From JALYOC01 sp036675345 (GTDB lineage Bacteria > Myxococcota > Myxococcia > Myxococcales > Myxococcaceae): DNA of 64,000 nt. The notes below the pieces were generated by a model that was not told the DNA's origin, did no database searches, and saw only the letters and a program-made list of their open reading frames with translations. Each line of letters starts with the position of its first letter. Position 1 is the first letter of the stretch. This document shows positions 36,701 to 46,170 of the stretch, one piece after another. The stretch spans positions 248,001-312,000 of the forward strand of contig JAKFFE010000020.1 in the NCBI GenBank assembly GCA_036675345.1. Reading direction: 5' to 3'. The position numbers were made by a program, and so were the translations under genes.

Positions 36701-38023
36701 ATGAACCTCCGCCTCCTGTTTCCCTGTGTCGTCCTGTGGCTGGGCTGTCCGGCCGATTCCTCCTTTCCTCCGCTGCGGGTCGTCGCCGGCCAATGCGACG
36801 CGCGCTGGTCCGCCGCAGAGCGCCCGCTGGCGAAGGTGCCAGACACCAACGCCGATGGGGTGGCGGAGGTGCTCACTGCCACCGAGGCCTCCGAGGGCGT
36901 GACCCCCCGGGTCTCGCTGCGCTCGGGGCTGGAGGGAAAGGTGCTCTGGACCCGGGAGGTGGCCCGGGAGGTCGGCCTGGCGCAGCTGGAGGATCTGGAC
37001 GGCAACGGAACCACCGAGCTGTTGCTGGGAACGGTGGTGCCCCCCACCCAGAGCGACTGCGTCGACAACTGCGGCTCGCCGCTGGAGCTGCACCAGTACC
37101 ACCTGGAGACCCTGAACGTGGCCGACGGAACCCAGCGCTGGGCGCGCGCACCCCAGACTGCGTTCCCGATGCTCAACGAGCGCTTCGCGGTGTTGACGGA
37201 CGAAGATGGAGACTCGGTGCGGGAGCTGGTGCTGGGGGCCCACTACACCACCCACGAGGACCCGGTGGCGTTGCAGGTGGTCTCAGGCGCCACCGGCGCA
37301 CCGCTGCGCACCCTGGCCCCTCCGGCGGACAGCGCCGAGAGCTACGGCGAGCGGCTGGTGACGATCCCTGATCTGGACGGGGATGACCGGCTCGATCTGC
37401 TGGTCTCCGACTCCCGCGGGCCCTTCTCGCACTACGCCGCCGGACGGCTGACCGCGATCTCCTCCGCGTCGGGCGCCCTGCTGTGGGAGCGCACCGGGCA
37501 GCAGGTGGAAGGAGCGATCCTCTACGGGGACGGACTGGCCACCTTGCAGAGGCCAGACCACGGCTTCCCGGACGTGATCGTCGGCGCCCACAACTCCACC
37601 GCCCCGGACCAGGAGGGCGAGCCGGGGGTGGTGGAGGTGCTGGACGGTCGCACCGGAGCCCGACGCCTGCTGCTGGTCGGCCGCCGGGCCCATGAGCACT
37701 TCGGGCAGGCGGTCGCGGACATGGGAGATCTCAACGGAGACGGGGTGGCGGACATCGGGATCGGTTCACCGATGCCCGGCCTTCCGGTGCAGATGATGGG
37801 CGAGGGCGGGCGCTTCTCGGTCCACAGTGGCGTGGACGGCGCGGTGCTGCTGGATGTGGAGGAGCAGGTGGACCGGGACCAGCTCTCCAACTTCTTTGGC
37901 CACGCACTGCTGGGCCTGGGAGATCGCACCGACCAGCACCAGTCCCCCGTGGTGGTCCAGGGCTCGGTGCTCCGGGAGGGACAGCGCACCTCGCTGACCC
38001 TCGCCTACGCCTGCCGGCCGTAG
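36701..38023 (+). CDS. FG-GAP/integrin-alpha-like repeat lipoprotein
   Basis: 440 residues from the ATG at 36701. MNLRLLFPCVVLWLGCPAD is a lipoprotein signal (lipobox WLGC). The mature protein has several Ca-binding FG-GAP/VCBS-type repeats: VPDTNADGVAEVL, LEDLDGNGTTELLLG, IPDLDGDDRLDLLVSD, MGDLNGDGVADIGIG. These form a beta-propeller with Asp-rich calcium loops. Likely a surface-bound adhesion or structural protein. Its C-terminus is 22 bases from the 3' end of another large lipoprotein gene on the opposite strand. Confidence 0.88.
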   Translation: MNLRLLFPCVVLWLGCPADSSFPPLRVVAGQCDARWSAAERPLAKVPDTNADGVAEVLTATEASEGVTPRVSLRSGLEGKVLWTREVAREVGLAQLEDLDGNGTTELLLGTVVPPTQSDCVDNCGSPLELHQYHLETLNVADGTQRWARAPQTAFPMLNERFAVLTDEDGDSVRELVLGAHYTTHEDPVALQVVSGATGAPLRTLAPPADSAESYGERLVTIPDLDGDDRLDLLVSDSRGPFSHYAAGRLTAISSASGALLWERTGQQVEGAILYGDGLATLQRPDHGFPDVIVGAHNSTAPDQEGEPGVVEVLDGRTGARRLLLVGRRAHEHFGQAVADMGDLNGDGVADIGIGSPMPGLPVQMMGEGGRFSVHSGVDGAVLLDVEEQVDRDQLSNFFGHALLGLGDRTDQHQSPVVVQGSVLREGQRTSLTLAYACRP

Positions 38024-38044
38024 GAGTCTGGCGCCCCCCCGGGG

Positions 38045-40600
38045 TCAGGGCGCGCTCAGCCGCAGCGAATAGGTTCCGCTCCCGCCGAACTTCGTGGCGT
38101 AGACCGCCACCAGGTAGTCGGTGTTCTTCGACACCGAGAAGGTGACCGAGTCCTCGGCGTCCGCCGGCGCCGAGTAGGCGTTGGCGTCGCAGACTGCGCC
38201 CCAGCTGTAGTCGCAAGCCCGCATCACCGCGACGCCGCCATCGAAGCCGTTGGCGGTCAGTTGCAGGGTCACCGAACCGAGGTTGCCCGGGTTGAACCGG
38301 TACCAGCGATCCCCTCCCCCGCCGAGGCTGCACGGCCGCGATCCGGTCTCCTTGAAGTAGTTGGAGAGATCGCCGGTGACTGTCGAGCCCAGGGGGAGTG
38401 GGGTGGGGCTGGCGCAGACGTCGTCCGCCGGGGCGGGGGTGAAGGTGCCCGTGACCTCGAACGAGCCAGAGCTGGCCCCGTCTCCGTCAATCCAGAAGTT
38501 CACCTCCGAGCCACCACCCCATGGCTCGACCGGCAGGTTGACCGACTCGGTGGCTCCGGCCCCCGGGGCGTTGCTGCAGGCGTCGTTGAAGGCAAAAGTG
38601 CACGTGTCGCTGGCGACCATCAGCACCGGGTCGTAGTTCGGGGAGGTCGGGGTCAGGGTGGCGGTGAGCCGTCCCTTTCCGGTGAGCGGCAGGGTGTAGA
38701 AGAGATCGCGCCCTCCATCGATTCGAGGATCGCATTGCGGCTCGCCGTCACTGGCGGCGCCACGCGTGTCTCCGGAGAAGCTGAACGCCCCGCCGTTGAG
38801 GGTGACCGTCTGCGCGGTGGAGCAGGTCTCGTTGGCGCTGGACGGATACGGCGGCCCCAGTGCCATCGCGAGCCGAAAGTACCCGCTGTATTCGGTGACG
38901 CTGAGCACGTACTCCCCCTCGGGCAGGTTGGCGAGGTCCGGCACCTGATCGAAGGACTCTGTGCAATAGGTGGCCTGCTGGTCGAGGGCGGTCCGGCAGG
39001 AGGGGTGGAGTGCCCAGGCGGGCATCCCGGCCAGCGCCCTCAGGTCCAGGGATCTGGCCCCGGTGCCGACGGTGGAGAACCGGTAGTGGAGCCCCTCCGA
39101 GGTGGCGTCCGCCCGGCAACTGGCGATCGACTTCCCGGGCACGTACCGGGGATAGCCCTCCAGCACCGCTGCGTCATCGACGAAGGTGATCGGGGACGCC
39201 GACTCGCAGGTGGCGTTCTCCGGCTCCGGGACCACCTTGACCTTCATCTCGAACGGTCCCGCCCCCTCCAGCGAGTAGACGTGGAGGACCTGCTTCCCGG
39301 CGGGCCGCTTGAAGTAGAAGGTCCGGGGGCCGGGCAGATAGGTGTAGCAGTAGGCCTTGTACTCTCCACACCGGGCCGACATCGCGGCCCCGAGCTCCAG
39401 CTCCGGAGACGCCGAGGTGAGGGTCACCTCGATGCCGCTCGGACTGTCGAGCTCGAACGAGTAGGCGAGGTCCGGCAGGTCGACGGCCTGGTAGCACCCC
39501 TCCTCCTGAGGCATCGCGAGAAGCCCGCTGAGGTCGTCGCTGAGCACCAACTCCGAGGGGCCGACACGGGGGACGGCAAGCGGCCTCATCTTCAAGCAGT
39601 CATTTCCCAGCGCCCGGCTGTCTGGCGTGGTCCAGACCGCCAGCGTGTAGTCCGGGATCCCGGCCGAGCCGAAGTTCGAGCTCCAGCTCGACAGGCGGAT
39701 CAGATAGGTGCCCGGCATCACGAAGACGTTCTCCACCTTCGAGAGCGCGGACTTGAGAACGCGGCCGCTGCACGGATTTCCCTCGTCGCCCAACGCCCGG
39801 ATCTCGAGGGAGGTGCTGCCGGAGAATGGGCTGGTCACCGAGGCGTTCAGCGCCTGCTCCTCGGTGACTGTCACCGAGTACCAGACGTCGTAGAGGACGG
39901 AGGACGAGGACAGCTGCTCCGAGTCCGCCAGGAACCAGGAGGAGACGTCGCCGTGGACGAGGGCCTCGCCGGCGCCGAGCAGGATCGGGATCGGGTTGCG
40001 GCAGGAGTCACCGGGGAGGGGCGGACGGCAGACGCCCCGGTTGCAGGCGAGGCCCTGGGCGCAGTCCTCGGTGGTGCGGCACTCGGCGCAGGCGGCGTTC
40101 ACGCAGTGGCCGGTCGCGCAGGGGGTGTCGAAGTCGCAGGCCACGGTGCAGGCCCCGCCCCGACAGACGGCCTCGGGGCCGCAGTCGGCGTGGACGGTAC
40201 ACGCCACGCAATACGGCTGCGCGCAGTGTGGGGTCGCGCCGCCGCAGTCGGCGTTGGACAGGCAGGCGGAGCACCCCCGACCCGAATTGCACAGCGGGAA
40301 GGAGCCGCCACAGCTCGAGTTTTTGAAGCAGGGGGTGCAGGCGACCGCCTCTGGATCGCAGGCGGTGTAGCCGGCGGTGCAGACAATGTTGGTCGTGCAG
40401 CTTGAGCAGACGTGATCGAGACACCTCTGGCTCGGCCCACATTCGTCATGCCCGGTGCAGGAGCGAAGCTCTTCGCATTCGCCGCTCGCCGCATTGCAGG
40501 TCTGGGTGGGGCCGCAGCCGTCCACCTCGCAGCCCGTCGGCGGGTCTGTCTCGCAAGCGAAGAGAGCCAGCGCGGTGAGGCAGATCAGCATTCGACCCAT
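38045..40600 (-). CDS. Large cysteine-rich lipoprotein with PPC-like domains
   Basis: 851 residues. The signal MGRMLICLTALALFACETD has lipobox LFAC. Residues about 20-195 hold some 30 cysteines in short repeats (SCTGHDECGPSQRCLDHVC, CSACLSNADCGG, CVACTVHADCGPEAVC), like the Dickkopf/stigma-type Cys-rich modules common in myxobacterial surface proteins. After residue 200 there are at least four beta-sandwich domains of the PPC type (YDVWYSVTVTEEQALNASV, GRDLFYTLPLTGKGRLTATL, DRWYRFNPGNLGSVTLQLTA). Probably a surface binding protein; the ligand is unknown. Confidence 0.87.
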   Translation of the reverse strand: MGRMLICLTALALFACETDPPTGCEVDGCGPTQTCNAASGECEELRSCTGHDECGPSQRCLDHVCSSCTTNIVCTAGYTACDPEAVACTPCFKNSSCGGSFPLCNSGRGCSACLSNADCGGATPHCAQPYCVACTVHADCGPEAVCRGGACTVACDFDTPCATGHCVNAACAECRTTEDCAQGLACNRGVCRPPLPGDSCRNPIPILLGAGEALVHGDVSSWFLADSEQLSSSSVLYDVWYSVTVTEEQALNASVTSPFSGSTSLEIRALGDEGNPCSGRVLKSALSKVENVFVMPGTYLIRLSSWSSNFGSAGIPDYTLAVWTTPDSRALGNDCLKMRPLAVPRVGPSELVLSDDLSGLLAMPQEEGCYQAVDLPDLAYSFELDSPSGIEVTLTSASPELELGAAMSARCGEYKAYCYTYLPGPRTFYFKRPAGKQVLHVYSLEGAGPFEMKVKVVPEPENATCESASPITFVDDAAVLEGYPRYVPGKSIASCRADATSEGLHYRFSTVGTGARSLDLRALAGMPAWALHPSCRTALDQQATYCTESFDQVPDLANLPEGEYVLSVTEYSGYFRLAMALGPPYPSSANETCSTAQTVTLNGGAFSFSGDTRGAASDGEPQCDPRIDGGRDLFYTLPLTGKGRLTATLTPTSPNYDPVLMVASDTCTFAFNDACSNAPGAGATESVNLPVEPWGGGSEVNFWIDGDGASSGSFEVTGTFTPAPADDVCASPTPLPLGSTVTGDLSNYFKETGSRPCSLGGGGDRWYRFNPGNLGSVTLQLTANGFDGGVAVMRACDYSWGAVCDANAYSAPADAEDSVTFSVSKNTDYLVAVYATKFGGSGTYSLRLSAP

Positions 40601-40686
40601 GGAGACGTCCCCCTGGCAGGGAGCCTACCCCAGGGGCTATTTCTTGGCTCGCCGCTTTTCCGAGGTACGCCCGCAAACCCTGGCCA

Positions 40687-43395
40687 CTACCCTCCGAAGA
40701 TCCCCCGCAGCCGCCGCTTCGCCTCCTCCTCCGCGCGCTGCTTCGCCTTCGCCGCCTCCTCCCGTGCCCTCGCCTCCGCCTTGGCCTTCTCCTCGGCGGC
40801 GCGCTGCTCTGCCTCCGCCCTCTTCTGGGCGGCCTCCTTCTCCAGCGCGTCGGTGCCGCCGGAGATGACATCGCCGACGACCTTTCCCTTCTCCCCCAGC
40901 CGGTCGCCGATCAGCCGCTCCGCGGCCCCGGCTGCGGCCTGCTTGGCGATCACTGTCACCGCCGGCTTCAGGTCCAGCCCGCCCAGCTTCGGCTTCCAGG
41001 CCGGTCCGGTGATCGTCACCGGAATCGGCAGCGGCTCCTTCAGCTTCGCCTTGCCGGCGGTCATCCAGGAGATGGTGTCCGGCGACAGGGCGATCGTCCC
41101 CGCCAGGTTCAGATCCCCGGTGAGCTGGATGCCTCCGTCGAAGGTCAGCGCCGCCTGCGGCCGGTCGATCTGAATCGGCTTCTTCAGCTTCGCCACGCCG
41201 TTCTCGATCGTCAGCCCAAACGGCAGCTCGTCTCCCAGCTGGGTCAGCCCGTCTCCCTTCAGCGCCCTGGCGGCGCCGGGCAGCGCCTTGGCCAGCGGTC
41301 CGGAGACGCTCTCCACCACGTCCAGGCCAAGGAAGGCACCATTGGCCAGCGAGCCCCGGATCAGGCCGGCCAGCGACTCGTTCAGGTTCTCGACCTCGTA
41401 GCCGACGCCCTTCAGCGCCACGTCGCCATTGAAGGTTCCAGTGAGCGCCTTCTTCTTCGGATCGTTCCGGGCAAGGAAGTCGCCCAGCTGGAAGCCCTTC
41501 ACCGACAGGTTCGCCTCGAAGGGCCGCTTCGCCGGCCCGAGCGCGATCTTGGTCCCGTCCCCGGTGATCGACCCGCCGTAGGCGTTGGCCCGCAGCTGAT
41601 CCAAGGTGATCGCATCGTCGACCATCTTCATCTTCACCACCACCTGGGAGAGGTCCATCTTCTCCAGCCGCAAGGCGTCGATCTCGAACGCCATCGCGCC
41701 GCGCAGCCCGTCGAAGCGATCCGGATCCTTCACCTCCGGTGCCGCCGGCGTCCCCGGTGCTCCGGACGGCTTGTTGGCCGCGATCTGCTCGTCGGTCAGC
41801 AGCAGCCGGTCTGCGTCGACGCGCGGGCTCTTCAGCGCCAGCTCGAAGACGGTGGCGTCTCCCTGCAGCGCGGCGGAGGCCGAGCCCGCGAGGGTCATGT
41901 CCAGCAAGTCCACCTTCAGCGAGCTGACCTTGATCCGCGTCGCCTCCTTCGGCGAGGCCGCTGGCTGGAGCGTCCCGGACGCGACGACCTCCAGGCGTTC
42001 GCCGGCCGCCTTGTTCACGATCTCCCCGGGACGCAGGTCCACGCCGGCCAGGTCGAGCTTCGCGTCGAACCCGTACACGCCCCGGGTCGACCCGCGCAGC
42101 GTCCCGCTCACCCTCATCGGCGCGCCGGCTGCCTTGGTCAGTTCCTCCGGCACCGTCACCCGCGCCTTGGCGAGATCGAGGTCGAAAGCGATTGCCGCCG
42201 CGGCCGCCGAGCCGGAGCCGGTGATCGCCAGCCCGATCGGCCCCGCCACCTGGCCGCCCAGCGACTCCTTCAGGGGCGGGTAGTACTGCGCCAGCAGCGC
42301 CGGATCGAGGTTCTGCCCGACGATCTCCAGCTGCTCCACCGAGGGGTTCTCGCTGGCCAGGTTCGCGATCCGCCCCTTCCCGGTGAGCCTCGCCGGCCCG
42401 GCGTCGACCTCCAGCCTTCGCAGGTCAAGCGAGCCGGCGAGCAAGTCCGCCGACAGGTCGGTCTGCACCGTGACATCCAGCGCCTTGCCGCCCTCGGCGC
42501 CAACGAACTTCAACCCCAGCGCGTGCAGGACTCCCTTCACCTCGGTGGGGCCCTCCCCCCCCGGCACGGCCCTCCCCAGCTTCGCCGTCAGATCCGCGTC
42601 GAACGCTCCGCCGATGAAGCCGGCGTCCCGGGGAAAGAACGGCGCCAGCGGTGCCAGGTCGATCGGCTGGACCTGCAAGGTCACGGTCTGGGGAGTCGGG
42701 GTCAGCGACTTCGGCAGCGGGGTCGACGTCATCGACAGCGCGAAGTTCTGCTTCTCGGCCAGGACCGCGGCAGCCGCGTCCACCACCAGCGGGCTGCCGG
42801 CGCGCAGGTCCTTGATGGTCACGTCGAGATCGTTGATCGCCACCTCACGCGCCGTCTCCGCCGAGCGGTCGACGAACCTCACCTTTCCATCGGTGAGCGA
42901 GAAGAGGGACAGCCGGACCGCCGAGAGATCCGTCTCGCCCTCCGGTTCGGCCGGCTTCTCCCCGGGAGTCTCGGCCAGCTTCTCCTGCAGATGCTCGAGG
43001 TTGGTGGTGCCATCCGCCAGGCGCACCACGTTGAAGGCGGGTGCGTGGATCTCCACCGCGTCGATCTGGAGGTCCTTCCCGCGCGACCGGAGGATGGGCC
43101 ACAGCTTGGCGCGGACCTCGACCCGGTCGATCGTCGCCAGCGGCAGCTCTTCTCCCGACGCTGCACCGACGGAGAGTCCCTCCAGCCGGACCCCGCCGCC
43201 GGTGAAGATCCGCGTCGACAGGTCTCGAAGCTCGATCGGCCTGCCCAGTTGCTGAGAGCGGACGGCGAGCTCCTCACGCACCCGCTTCAAGAGCTGCGCA
43301 TCCAGAATCTGGAGGACGACCACGATCGCGATCACCAGCACCGCGACGATCCCCCCGACCACGACCGGCCACCGCCTGCGCTTCACAGTCTCCAT
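40687..43395 (-). CDS. AsmA family protein
   Basis: 902 residues from the ATG at 43395 (GAGGGG upstream; a GTG 6 bases earlier is also in frame). An N-terminal membrane anchor (WPVVVGGIVAVLVIAIVVVLQI) is followed by the AsmA fold: GRPIELRDLSTRIFTGGGVRLEGLSV at the start, and LRANAYGGSITGDGTKIALG and TGTFNGDVALKGVGY in the AsmA C-terminal domain. Such proteins form repeating beta-groove structures that carry or organise lipids between inner and outer membranes. The last 60 residues are a charged coiled coil (EKEAAQKRAEAEQRAAEEKA), unusual at this end. Confidence 0.92.
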   Translation of the reverse strand: METVKRRRWPVVVGGIVAVLVIAIVVVLQILDAQLLKRVREELAVRSQQLGRPIELRDLSTRIFTGGGVRLEGLSVGAASGEELPLATIDRVEVRAKLWPILRSRGKDLQIDAVEIHAPAFNVVRLADGTTNLEHLQEKLAETPGEKPAEPEGETDLSAVRLSLFSLTDGKVRFVDRSAETAREVAINDLDVTIKDLRAGSPLVVDAAAAVLAEKQNFALSMTSTPLPKSLTPTPQTVTLQVQPIDLAPLAPFFPRDAGFIGGAFDADLTAKLGRAVPGGEGPTEVKGVLHALGLKFVGAEGGKALDVTVQTDLSADLLAGSLDLRRLEVDAGPARLTGKGRIANLASENPSVEQLEIVGQNLDPALLAQYYPPLKESLGGQVAGPIGLAITGSGSAAAAAIAFDLDLAKARVTVPEELTKAAGAPMRVSGTLRGSTRGVYGFDAKLDLAGVDLRPGEIVNKAAGERLEVVASGTLQPAASPKEATRIKVSSLKVDLLDMTLAGSASAALQGDATVFELALKSPRVDADRLLLTDEQIAANKPSGAPGTPAAPEVKDPDRFDGLRGAMAFEIDALRLEKMDLSQVVVKMKMVDDAITLDQLRANAYGGSITGDGTKIALGPAKRPFEANLSVKGFQLGDFLARNDPKKKALTGTFNGDVALKGVGYEVENLNESLAGLIRGSLANGAFLGLDVVESVSGPLAKALPGAARALKGDGLTQLGDELPFGLTIENGVAKLKKPIQIDRPQAALTFDGGIQLTGDLNLAGTIALSPDTISWMTAGKAKLKEPLPIPVTITGPAWKPKLGGLDLKPAVTVIAKQAAAGAAERLIGDRLGEKGKVVGDVISGGTDALEKEAAQKRAEAEQRAAEEKAKAEARAREEAAKAKQRAEEEAKRRLRGIFGG

Positions 43396-43499
43396 CCGCA
43401 CCCCTCGTGGCTGCGGACACTATCGCGCCGTCAGCGATCGACAACACGGAGGTGAGGGTCAGCTTTTCTCGGACGGTTGGCAAAGAGCAGGCTTGAGCT

Positions 43500-44165
43500 T
43501 CAAAGCTTCTTCGCCATCAAGGCCGTCGGAGGCGTGACCTGGACCTGCGTAAGGACCTCCTCGGCCTCGCCCAGGATGATGCGGAGGTCGACGCTCAAGT
43601 CATCGACAGTCAGGGGAACCTGGCTGTCTCCCACCGGGATCTGCCGCTTCTGGTGGAAGCTCGTCCAGTACGCGCCGTCGGGTGCGAGCTCGAACTTCGT
43701 TCCGCCCGGGACGCTGAGTCGGCCGCGCGAGGCGCCGACAATCAGGAGCCCTTCCTTCGTCAGCTCGGCGGGAATGACAGCCGTGACCTTACCGTCATCC
43801 TCGACGACGAAGGGGATGGTCTTGCCGCTCTTCGATACGAGGTGAGCGCGGGGGGTCGCTTTCATGGAGGGACTGCCGAGCCGGACCTTCAGGTGAATGT
43901 CCTCGCCGACGTCGCGGATCGGGAGGATGACCGGCATGTGGAAGGGCGCGCTCGCCCGAATGACACGCTGGCCGCCCCGAGGGATCCCGACCTCGAACGT
44001 CCCGGTCAGCGTACGAACCACCTGTCCGTCCACCGAGATGTCGGCCTTCCACGTCGACGTCACCTCGACGCGCAACGTCCGTTCTCCACTCTTCGGAGCC
44101 AGCGGTGAGGTGGCGCAACCGAACAGTGAGGCGATCCCGCACCACAGCAGTAGCAATCGAGGCAT
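43500..44165 (-). CDS. Predicted lipoprotein of unknown function
   Basis: 221 residues from the ATG at 44165, which opens a lipoprotein signal MPRLLLLWCGIASLFGCATS (lipobox LFGC). The mature part begins with a PEGA-like beta segment (VTSTWKADISVDGQVVRTL, GIPRGGQRVIRASAPFHMPV), then a second beta-rich region. It starts 11 bases after the truncated rsgA stop, on the same strand. Its ATG sits at the point where the rsgA sequence breaks off. Confidence 0.78.
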   Translation of the reverse strand: MPRLLLLWCGIASLFGCATSPLAPKSGERTLRVEVTSTWKADISVDGQVVRTLTGTFEVGIPRGGQRVIRASAPFHMPVILPIRDVGEDIHLKVRLGSPSMKATPRAHLVSKSGKTIPFVVEDDGKVTAVIPAELTKEGLLIVGASRGRLSVPGGTKFELAPDGAYWTSFHQKRQIPVGDSQVPLTVDDLSVDLRIILGEAEEVLTQVQVTPPTALMAKKL

Positions 44166-44176
44166 GCCGGCGAAGT

Positions 44177-44869
44177 CTACCCTGGGTGCCGCTGAGGAAG
44201 GATGACCGCGTTCCACAAGCGGGGCTCGGCGCTGGCGATGCGGGCACACCGTGGGGCGGCGCCGGGGTAGCTACTCCCCGCGCTTGCGGCCAGGCGGACC
44301 TCGAGGGCGTCGAGCCCGGTCCCCTGCCGCGCGCTCAGCGCCAGCACCTCCACGCCGGGGGTGTGCTCCCTCACCTCGGCCAGGCGCACCTGGAGGTCGT
44401 CGGCGAGGTCCGCCTTGCTCAGCACCACCAGCGGGGCCGCACCGCTGGCGAAGACGCGCGCCACGTAGCGCTCGATCCGGCGAAGGTTGAAGTCCTCGTC
44501 GAGCCCACAGACCACCAGGACGAGGTCCACGTTCGCCGCGATCACCTGCGCCCGCGCCTCGCGGCCGGCGGCACCGCGGGTGAAGACGGTGCGCCGCTCG
44601 AAGACGCGACGGATCAGCGCGGTCCGGTCCGGGTGGGGCGAAGCGTCGAGGGCCACCCAGTCGCCGACGCCGGGCAGCTCGCGCTCGCCGAGCTGGTGAC
44701 GGAGCCGGCCGGAGAGGTGCGCCCCGCCGCTGGCGGAGGCGGACCAGACCTCGTAGGCGCCGCGGTGCTCGGCCGCGATCCGGCCGGGGATCAGCTCCGG
44801 GGTGCCCCAGGCCTGCCACTGCTCGTCGAAGAACTCGCCCCAGCCCAGCCTGGACAGCCCCGGCTCCAT
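44177..44869 (-). pseudogene. rsgA: Truncated ribosome-associated GTPase (RsgA-like), lacking G1-G2-G3 and zinc domain
   Basis: 230 residues from the ATG at 44869 (GGAGGGT upstream). RsgA is about 300-350 residues with a circularly permuted GTPase (G4-G5-G1-G2-G3) and a C-terminal zinc domain. Here the OB-fold (LSGRLRHQLGERELPGVGDWVAL), the TRGAAGREARAQVIAANVD region, G4 (LSKADL, 150-155) and G5 (ALSARQGTG, 177-185) are intact. After residue about 195 the P-loop is replaced by 35 unrelated residues and a stop. No GKST is found in any frame before the next gene. The product cannot bind GTP normally. Probably a decayed extra copy. Confidence 0.85.
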
Positions 44870-44985
44870 ACACCCTCCTGCTTCAGGGAGGTCGTCTCGG
44901 ACCACCCCCGGGCGCAACTGCACTCCGGTCTCAGTCGGGGGGCAGCTTCGGTTGGAGAACGGTGGCGCTCCGGCGCTGCGCTCCC

Positions 44986-45945
44986 TCAGTCTCCCAGGGT
45001 GAAGACGCTCGCCTCGGCGCGTGGGTCGCGGACGCGGCGCGCGGTTGTCCGGACGTCGTTCGAGTCGTTCAGCCCTCCAGTGGCGGCTGCCGTGTCCTGA
45101 CTTGGGGGGACGCCGAACTTTCGCGCGTACTCGCGGCTGAACTGGCTCGTGCTCTCGTAGCCCACCTCGAAGGCCACCGTGGTGACCGGGGCGCCGCCGG
45201 TCTTCAGGAGTCGGCGGGCCTCGAGCAGACGAAGCTCCTTCTGGAACTGCAGAGGTGTCGTCGCGGTGATCGTCTTGAAGTGTTTGTGGAACGCCGAGGC
45301 GCTCATTCCGACTCGCCGCGCCAGCTCCGGGATCGCGATCGAGGAGCGGAGGTCGCCGCGGATGTGGCCGAGGGCGCGGGCAACGGCGCTGGCGCGGCTG
45401 TCGTGGCGAATGAGACGGCGAAGCATGCCGCCGAACGGAGCGACGAGAAGTCGGTAGTGGATCTCCTGCGAGATGAGCGGACCGAGCACCTTCGCGTCGG
45501 CAGGAGACTCGGCCAGCGCCAGGTACCGATGCAAGGCGTCGACCAGACCGGGATCCGCCCGATGCGTCTCCGCCGCGCGAGCACGCTCGCTCTTGAGCGC
45601 AGCCTCGTCGACCTCCTCGTAGAGCTTCCTGATGGTGGAGACCTCGAGCTGGAAGATGAGCGCCAGGTACGGAGCCTTCGTGACTCTGGAGCCCACCACC
45701 AGATCGTGACTCACCAGGAGGCACTCCCCCGGGCCGAACGACAAGGTCTGCTCTCCGAGCACGACCTGCTTTCTGCCCTGGAGAATCAGGCACAGCACGG
45801 GCTCGTACAGCTTGGCCTCCAACGGGCTCGGTGAGTCCTGCCGGAGAAGCAGCAGATCCTTCATCGGCCGTGCGACCTGCGGATGGCCGGGCCGTGCCGG
45901 CAAGACCCTGCGGGAAGCAGTTTCGATCAGTCCTTCCAACTGCAT
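44986..45945 (-). CDS. AraC family transcriptional regulator
   Basis: 319 residues from the ATG at 45945. The N-terminal AraC_N (cupin-like) domain shows YEPVLCLILQGRKQVVLGE and GECLLVSHDLVVGSRVT, the pattern of the YqhC-type group. The C-terminal double helix-turn-helix has LARRVGMSASAFHKHFKTIT and TTVAFEVGYESTSQFSREYARKFG. It is divergent from two aldo-keto reductase genes across 225 bases. In E. coli the related YqhC activates yqhD and dkgA (an aldo-keto reductase) under aldehyde stress, so control of the two neighbours is likely. Confidence 0.93.
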   Translation of the reverse strand: MQLEGLIETASRRVLPARPGHPQVARPMKDLLLLRQDSPSPLEAKLYEPVLCLILQGRKQVVLGEQTLSFGPGECLLVSHDLVVGSRVTKAPYLALIFQLEVSTIRKLYEEVDEAALKSERARAAETHRADPGLVDALHRYLALAESPADAKVLGPLISQEIHYRLLVAPFGGMLRRLIRHDSRASAVARALGHIRGDLRSSIAIPELARRVGMSASAFHKHFKTITATTPLQFQKELRLLEARRLLKTGGAPVTTVAFEVGYESTSQFSREYARKFGVPPSQDTAAATGGLNDSNDVRTTARRVRDPRAEASVFTLGD

Positions 45946-46170
45946 GGGCTGGGGCCTCCCTCTCCATCCTAGATCGGCCGCGTTCGCCGGGACCGCATTC
46001 CGCTCGGCTGCTGTAGGATTGGGCAACCGCCGTCGGCGCCGAGTCACTGCCATAGGCTCCCATCCCTTCCTCGCCAGTCCAAGAGGATCAGGCAAGCAAT
46101 CCGTAGGAACGGGCACGCGCCTCCCGCCCGAGGATGGGTATCTCCTGCTCGAACTCGAGGGAGAAAAACG

